From CAZKUN01 sp964555935 (GTDB lineage: Bacteria > Armatimonadota > Zipacnadia > Zipacnadales > VGFC01), in NCBI GenBank assembly GCA_964555935.1, contig CAZKUN010000009.1, positions 17,443 through 81,442 of the forward strand: a stretch of 64,000 bases of DNA, in the 5' to 3' direction. The notes under the pieces are model-generated. The model did not search any database. It was not told the origin of the DNA and was given only the letters and a program-made list of their open reading frames with translations. A program made the translations under genes and the position numbers. Below, one piece after another: positions 59,521 through 64,000 of this stretch; position 1 is the first letter of the stretch, and the number at the start of each line of letters is the position of its first letter.

Positions 59521-62500
59521 TTACTCCACCGAGTAGAACGTCACTTTGTCCAGCGCCAGATTTCGGTCTTCGCCGCCAACATTGCTGTCATTGGTGAATT
59601 CGATCCGTAGCGGGGCCACGCCCTCGGGTAGGTCCGCTTCGAACGCGTAGGGCCGCACGTTCCCGCTCGTGCACTGCACGTCGCCGAGGACGTTCCCACC
59701 GAGGCTGACGCGCACGTGCGGGTAGATATCCGCCGCCGACGATCCGCCCGCCATGACCTCCACTCGGTACCGGCCAGCGCTCGCGACTTCGACCTCGGTC
59801 TCCACGTACCCGCTCGTCGCGATGACGACGTGGTCTCCCCGGACGCCGAAGTGCTGCATGCCAGGTTGCGGGTCCATATTCTCCGCCTCAACCGTCACCC
59901 CGGTCGCAGGATCGAACCGCGCGCCCAGGCCTGTCAGGAGGCCACAAATGAACCGCGATGCCTTCACCGAGTTGTCCTGCTCCGTATCCCAGTTGATCCC
60001 GTCGATGACGACCGAGCCCTCCCCCACGGGGAACTTCACCAGCGCGCCGGGACGCGTCAGGAAGACGCTCCTGTCCGTCGCATCCGCCTTCGCGACGAGC
60101 ACCGTCTTCACGTACATGTTCCGGTCCTCGCCTGGTCCGCTTCCGTCGTTGATGAACGCCACCTCGAATTCGTGCTCGCCGGCCGTCGCGGTGTGGTCGG
60201 TCGCGTAGCTGTCCCACTCCTCGCCGCGAATCGAGAGCGTCCCCACGGGCTCCCCATCCAGCCTCACTGCCGCCAGCGGGAACGCGCCTTGTGCCGGCGT
60301 CCCGCGCGCCTCGATGCCGATCACGTACTCGCCATCTTCGGGGAAATCGATCTTCATCTTGCCCGTGCCAATCGTCGCGAAGTAGACGTGGTCGCCCGTC
60401 TCGCCCACGCCCACGTACTTGCCTTCCAGCTCGAGCCCCGTCGCGTCGTATGCCGAAGCCTCCGCCGGATCGACCCGCCGCTCAAACGCTGTCCTCGCCG
60501 CCTTCGTTGAGAGCGGCGTCGTCGACCACGAGATCCCCGTATGCTCGCCCAGCCAATACAGATCCTCATTCGTGAACGAGTACAGCAGCGCATCATCCCC
60601 GGTCGCCCTCAGGGCCGGCCCTTCGTATTCCACCATCCGTAGCGTCGGATCCAGCCGCTCCGCGAGCTTCTCGTACTCGCTCGGCTCTAGCCCATGCACT
60701 AGCACGTTCCCGCCCGCCTCGATCCACTCCCACAACCCGTCGTCCATCAGCCCGTCCGCGTTCGTCGAGGCATAAATCAGCGCGCCATACTGAGCCAGAT
60801 CCCTCTCGCCCCTCAGCGTCGCCAAGTCGTCGGTCTTCGCTCGCACCTCATCCAACTTCTGCCTGACGCTGTCGATCTCACACTGCAGCGCCGTCGGCTT
60901 GCCGTTGCCCGGGTAGTTCAGCGCGTGGTCGATGATGTTCTGTAGCAGGATCGCGGCAGCGGGCTCCCGCCTGTATTTGTCCAGGACGGCCATCTGGCAC
61001 AGGATGTAGGCGCCGTCGCCGTGGGGGACGACCATGAGCGGCGCGTGGGTGACGCCTCCCGAGGAGCCGGACACCACGACAGGAATGCACGCCCCCGCCA
61101 CGTGTCGCGCGGGCTCCGCCTCGGTGACCTGGTGTGGCGTCTCGAGTATCATCAGGGACTGTTCGTTCTCGAGCATGGTCCGAGCGCCCCAGTGCTTCAG
61201 GTCCTCGGAGTTCACGCCACGCAGCAGAGGGTGTGCGGGAATCTGGGCGAACGTCATCGTGGACGAGTGCTCGCTGAGGGCCGCCGGCAGCGTACCCGTG
61301 GGGTATTGCTGTTGCTCCAACACCACTGCCCGCCCACCCGCCGCCACCCAGTCCGGCAAGCCCGTGGTGCCAACTCGCCTGCCAATCACGCTTCGTTCCG
61401 CCTCCTCGGCCCCGAGCGCCCCTGGCGCGATCACCAACACATCCAGTCCGTCTGGCAAATCGTGCAGACCCTCGACCCGCGTCGCGCCGTCCACGATCAG
61501 CGGGCCATCATCCGGTGCATGACACTCGCCCACTCTCACGCCGTCTGGTGCGCTCGCCTGTGGGGGCATGTCGGGGAACACGCTGACGGTGTGCTCCTCC
61601 GAGAAGACGACCTCGCCATCCTCAAGGACCTGGACCACGTAGGCCCCCTCGGTTCGCTGGTCAACAACCGGCCACATCAGCGAGTTTAGGAATGACATCC
61701 GGTCACCTGAGCCCATGGCGTTGGCCCGGCCCTCCTGCCACTCGGGCTGCGCCCCGGCGAGCTTGGTGCCGTGTCGCAACGTCAGATTGCGGTCCGCGAA
61801 TGAGTCGTTTAACACGTCGAACGCGATGCGCGTTGCCGTGCCTCCAAACACGCGCCTATACATCTCCCTCGGATACGCCGCGATCGGCTGATACGCGTAC
61901 CGGTGCGCCTGCACGAGGGGGTTATCGTCATCCAGGCCTCCGCCCTCGACCACTGTCCATGGCGAAATCCCCGCGACGCCATGCCGTCGGTAGCCGATGA
62001 TCTGCTGCTTCCAGCTCTCGGCTTTGGCGAGCACGTGGTACTTCCGGTAGTCGCGGTACGCCTCGTCGCCGAACCAAACGGTATCCCAGTTCGGGTTGCT
62101 TGACGGAATCCACAGGAACTCGCCAATGTAGAGCGGCTTGTCCTTCTTCCACTCGAAGGTGCCGGGAGTCTCCGTGAACGCGTGGCCCATCTTGATTGGG
62201 TTCTCGAGCCAGTCGGCCTCGTTCGGCCAGTTGGTGAACTCCGGGTACTCGTGCGGATAGTGGATGCCGATCACATCCGCGACGCCGCCCGGATCTCCGT
62301 CTGATTCATACATGATCGGCCGCGTCGGATCGTGCCGCTTCACGATGCGACCCATCTCCGCCAGCCGCTCCTCGTATGGCGTGTCATCCACCATCCGCCC
62401 GCCGTAGAACTCGTTCTCCAGCGACCACATCACCACCGAGGGCCTGTTCTTGTCTCGATCCACCATCCGCGTCAGGTGCAGCGCGCAGTTGTCCCACCAC

Positions 62501-63642
62501 CGGTCGTCATCCAGCGCGTAGAATGCGTCATCATTCCACACCGCGCCCTCCGGGATCATCAGCAATCCCTCTTCATCCGCGATGTCGTACCACCGCTCCC
62601 GCCACGGCTGGGTGTGCGTCCGGAAGGCCACGCAGTTCGCGCTCTTGATGAACCGGATCTTTTGGCGGATCGCCTCATCCGTCTCCGGCTGCACGCTCGG
62701 CCACCAACTCGTCGCCAGCAAGCTGATCTTCTTCCCGTTCAGGTAGAAGTCAGGTCCGCGCACCTCAAACTCCCTGAAGCCGAAGCGCGTCCGCAGCACG
62801 TCTTCCGCGTCGCCCGCGGTGACCGTCGTCACCAGCTCATACAGGTACGGGTCCACGTGCGACCACCGCCGCGCATCCGCCCAGTCCGCCTCCAGCACCA
62901 GCACCTCACTCCCGCCGCCCGCCACGGCCACCGTTCCACCCAGGCCTGGGCCGCCGTCCACACGCGACGTCACCGACGCCTCCACATTGGCTCCCGTCTC
63001 ATTCGTCACCGTCATCTCCACCGTCAGCGTTCCCTCGCCCACCGACGTCCTGATGAACACATCGCTCACGTACACCGGCGCGTGCCGGATCAGCTTCACA
63101 TCATCCCAAATGCCGTAGTCATTCACATGCCCGCCGACGGGCGAGATGCACTTGTCTCTCGCCATGTCGTGCGCGCCCATATTCGCCGTGCCGCTCATGT
63201 CCGTCTCGCGGTCGATGAACGTCCCGGTGATATCGCAGACCCCGACCAACAGCTCGTTCTCGCCCGCCTCCACCGCGCCCGTGATGTCAACATCGAATGG
63301 CTCATATCCGCCCAGGTTCCCGCCGACGCTCTCGCCGTTCACGAGCACGCGGCTGTTCCACTTCACGCCGCCGAAGTGGATCTTCAACCTCTCATCGCCA
63401 ACGCGCTCGACCCCAAAGCTCCGCCGAAACCACGAGCGCTCGTAGTTGTAGCCATTGAGCTGTCCTGGCACGTCGACCGCCTGCCAGCCATCATCCGGCG
63501 GCGCCTCATCGAGACTCCCCACCTTCACATACTCCCACTCGCCGTTCAGCGACGTAACCTCGCGCTCCATGGCATCGGCAGTTCCACACGCCACCATCAC
63601 GATGGCACACGCGGCAAGAATGCGCGGTCTCATGCTCTGCAC
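59521..63642 (-). CDS. Very large secreted GH2-type glycoside hydrolase with C-terminal CBM60-like modules
   Basis: ATG 63642 begins a 1373-residue protein with a signal peptide (MQSMRPRILAACAIVMVACGTADA). Residues ~28-300 are the GH2 sugar-binding and Ig-like domains (SLNGEWEYVKVGS, SWFRRSFGV, NSRVLVNGESVGGNLGGYEPFDVDIT). The TIM barrel follows, with WSLENEFYGG near 408 (acid/base Glu) and LYIGEFLWIP near 507 (nucleophile Glu). A ~430-residue middle is unassigned, partly glutamine-amidotransferase-like in look (DVLVIAPGALGAEEAE). Two C-terminal modules end FINDGSGPGEDRNMYVKTVLV and FTNDSNVGGEDRNLALDKVTF, the calcium-dependent xylan-binding (CBM60-like) signature. Likely beta-galactosidase-, glucuronidase- or xylan-related. 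Confidence 0.88.
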   Translation of the reverse strand: MQSMRPRILAACAIVMVACGTADAMEREVTSLNGEWEYVKVGSLDEAPPDDGWQAVDVPGQLNGYNYERSWFRRSFGVERVGDERLKIHFGGVKWNSRVLVNGESVGGNLGGYEPFDVDITGAVEAGENELLVGVCDITGTFIDRETDMSGTANMGAHDMARDKCISPVGGHVNDYGIWDDVKLIRHAPVYVSDVFIRTSVGEGTLTVEMTVTNETGANVEASVTSRVDGGPGLGGTVAVAGGGSEVLVLEADWADARRWSHVDPYLYELVTTVTAGDAEDVLRTRFGFREFEVRGPDFYLNGKKISLLATSWWPSVQPETDEAIRQKIRFIKSANCVAFRTHTQPWRERWYDIADEEGLLMIPEGAVWNDDAFYALDDDRWWDNCALHLTRMVDRDKNRPSVVMWSLENEFYGGRMVDDTPYEERLAEMGRIVKRHDPTRPIMYESDGDPGGVADVIGIHYPHEYPEFTNWPNEADWLENPIKMGHAFTETPGTFEWKKDKPLYIGEFLWIPSSNPNWDTVWFGDEAYRDYRKYHVLAKAESWKQQIIGYRRHGVAGISPWTVVEGGGLDDDNPLVQAHRYAYQPIAAYPREMYRRVFGGTATRIAFDVLNDSFADRNLTLRHGTKLAGAQPEWQEGRANAMGSGDRMSFLNSLMWPVVDQRTEGAYVVQVLEDGEVVFSEEHTVSVFPDMPPQASAPDGVRVGECHAPDDGPLIVDGATRVEGLHDLPDGLDVLVIAPGALGAEEAERSVIGRRVGTTGLPDWVAAGGRAVVLEQQQYPTGTLPAALSEHSSTMTFAQIPAHPLLRGVNSEDLKHWGARTMLENEQSLMILETPHQVTEAEPARHVAGACIPVVVSGSSGGVTHAPLMVVPHGDGAYILCQMAVLDKYRREPAAAILLQNIIDHALNYPGNGKPTALQCEIDSVRQKLDEVRAKTDDLATLRGERDLAQYGALIYASTNADGLMDDGLWEWIEAGGNVLVHGLEPSEYEKLAERLDPTLRMVEYEGPALRATGDDALLYSFTNEDLYWLGEHTGISWSTTPLSTKAARTAFERRVDPAEASAYDATGLELEGKYVGVGETGDHVYFATIGTGKMKIDFPEDGEYVIGIEARGTPAQGAFPLAAVRLDGEPVGTLSIRGEEWDSYATDHTATAGEHEFEVAFINDGSGPGEDRNMYVKTVLVAKADATDRSVFLTRPGALVKFPVGEGSVVIDGINWDTEQDNSVKASRFICGLLTGLGARFDPATGVTVEAENMDPQPGMQHFGVRGDHVVIATSGYVETEVEVASAGRYRVEVMAGGSSAADIYPHVRVSLGGNVLGDVQCTSGNVRPYAFEADLPEGVAPLRIEFTNDSNVGGEDRNLALDKVTFYSVE

Positions 63643-63660
63643 TCTCCTGTCGCCCAGACA

Positions 63661-63695
63661 CAGAAAAGGGGCGCGGATCTCTCCGCACCCCTTCG
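63661..63695 (-). terminator. Rho-independent terminator of gyrA
   Basis: On the minus strand arms 63693-63683 and 63676-63666 form an 11-bp stem with one mismatch, 26 bases after the gyrA stop, followed by TTTTCTGTGT. This is the clearest intrinsic terminator in the window. Confidence 0.8.
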
Positions 63696-63718
63696 CTGAC
63701 TGGTACTATACGGACCTG

Positions 63719-64000
63719 CTACTCGTCGTCATCCGTTCCGGCGTCGGTCTGGATGACCTTGGCGACGGCGCGGACGGCGTCCTTCTCGTCCAAGTTCACG
63801 ACCTTCACGCCCTGCGCCACGCGACCGGTCTGGCGAATATTCTTGACCGGCATCCGGATCGCGATGCCCTGGGCCGTGATGCACATGATCTGGTCGTCAT
63901 CATCGACGACCTCGACGCCAAGGACCGGGCCGGTGCGGTCGGTGACCTGCACGGTCAACACGCCCTGTGAGGTGCGCCCGATCTTCCGGTACTCGCTCAG
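63719..64000 (-). CDS. gyrA: DNA gyrase subunit A, C-terminal fragment
   Basis: The gene enters from the right edge; 93 residues are visible, starting LSEYRKIGRTSQGVLTVQV and ending in an acidic tail (DAGTDDDE) at TAG 63719-63721. This is the last part of the GyrA C-terminal beta-pinwheel that wraps DNA: VGDDDDQ-type metal-loop residues, ITAQGIAIRMPVKNIRQTGRVAQGVKVVNL and VRAVAKV. The ATG-like start at 63961 is internal. It is core-genome DNA; the terminator downstream isolates it from the GH2 gene. Confidence 0.93.
   Translation of the reverse strand: MSEYRKIGRTSQGVLTVQVTDRTGPVLGVEVVDDDDQIMCITAQGIAIRMPVKNIRQTGRVAQGVKVVNLDEKDAVRAVAKVIQTDAGTDDDE

Noticed and set aside
62332..63699. 455-codon plus-strand frame inside the GH2 gene
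   Set aside because: His- and Arg-rich shadow; GH2 motifs are intact on the minus strand.
1..64000. CRISPR arrays, tRNA, rRNA, insertion sequences, attachment sites, origins
   Set aside because: None seen on reading the sequence on both strands; short tRNAs or ncRNAs could be missed without a covariance-model search.

Overview
The window is a GC-rich chromosomal segment from an uncultured bacterium. It carries a run of ten Ns at 14751-14760, so it is probably part of a scaffolded, metagenome-type assembly. The gene content (Tat-exported sulfatase and Gfo/Idh/MocA proteins, heparinase II/III-like lyases, secreted multi-domain glycosidases, UroD-like and HyuA-like proteins, FG-GAP proteins) resembles carbohydrate-degrading lineages such as Planctomycetota, Armatimonadota or Hydrogenedentota. 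No phylogenetic marker complete enough to decide is present; gyrA is only a C-terminal fragment at the right edge.

Region 1 (1-17113, all +) is a glycan-catabolism cluster: a 5'-truncated clan GH-A glycosidase, a UroD-superfamily protein, a formylglycine-type sulfatase, a 1579-residue heparinase II/III-like protein, a nitrilase-family amidohydrolase, a small membrane protein, a Gfo/Idh/MocA oxidoreductase, a second heparinase-like protein broken by the N gap, and a Tat-exported GH109-like Gfo/Idh/MocA protein. Spacing is tight. Region 2 (17307-24339) holds a DUF1638-hydantoinase A fusion on +, converging stop-on-stop (CTAG) with a minus-strand trio: Gfo/Idh/MocA, a secreted toroid plus discoidin-like protein, and a lone PEP-utiliser swivelling domain.

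Region 3 (24642-35123, +) is an exopolysaccharide assembly and export locus: outer-membrane export protein with five SLBB repeats, Wzz-type chain-length regulator with a decayed tyrosine-kinase domain, Wzx-type flippase, a GT2 glycosyltransferase and three alkaline-phosphatase-superfamily enzymes whose predicted nucleophile is threonine. It converges on region 4 (35126-44569, -): a GT4 glycosyltransferase, an FG-GAP protein, a tandem nitrilase with a dead first half, a propeller-like secreted protein and a discoidin plus toroid protein.

Region 5 (44694-51196, +) has a large lipoprotein, a GH38 alpha-mannosidase-like enzyme and an EamA transporter. Region 6 (51263-56293, +) starts at a good sigma-70-like promoter and encodes Trm112-like, GT2, O-antigen ligase-TPR, AroQ and an M24 peptidase, all linked by overlaps or short gaps. 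Region 7 (56329-64000) has a GH-A glycosidase (-), two novel-looking small lipoproteins built from one repeated module (+), a very large GH2 enzyme (-) and the end of gyrA (-).

Taken together, the cell appears to secrete lyases, sulfatase and glycosidases against complex (possibly sulfated, uronic-acid- or mannose-containing) glycans, while region 3 plus the ligase operon builds its own surface polysaccharide. No SusC/SusD pair, TonB receptor or ABC sugar importer is visible. No tRNA, rRNA, CRISPR or mobile element was recognised.
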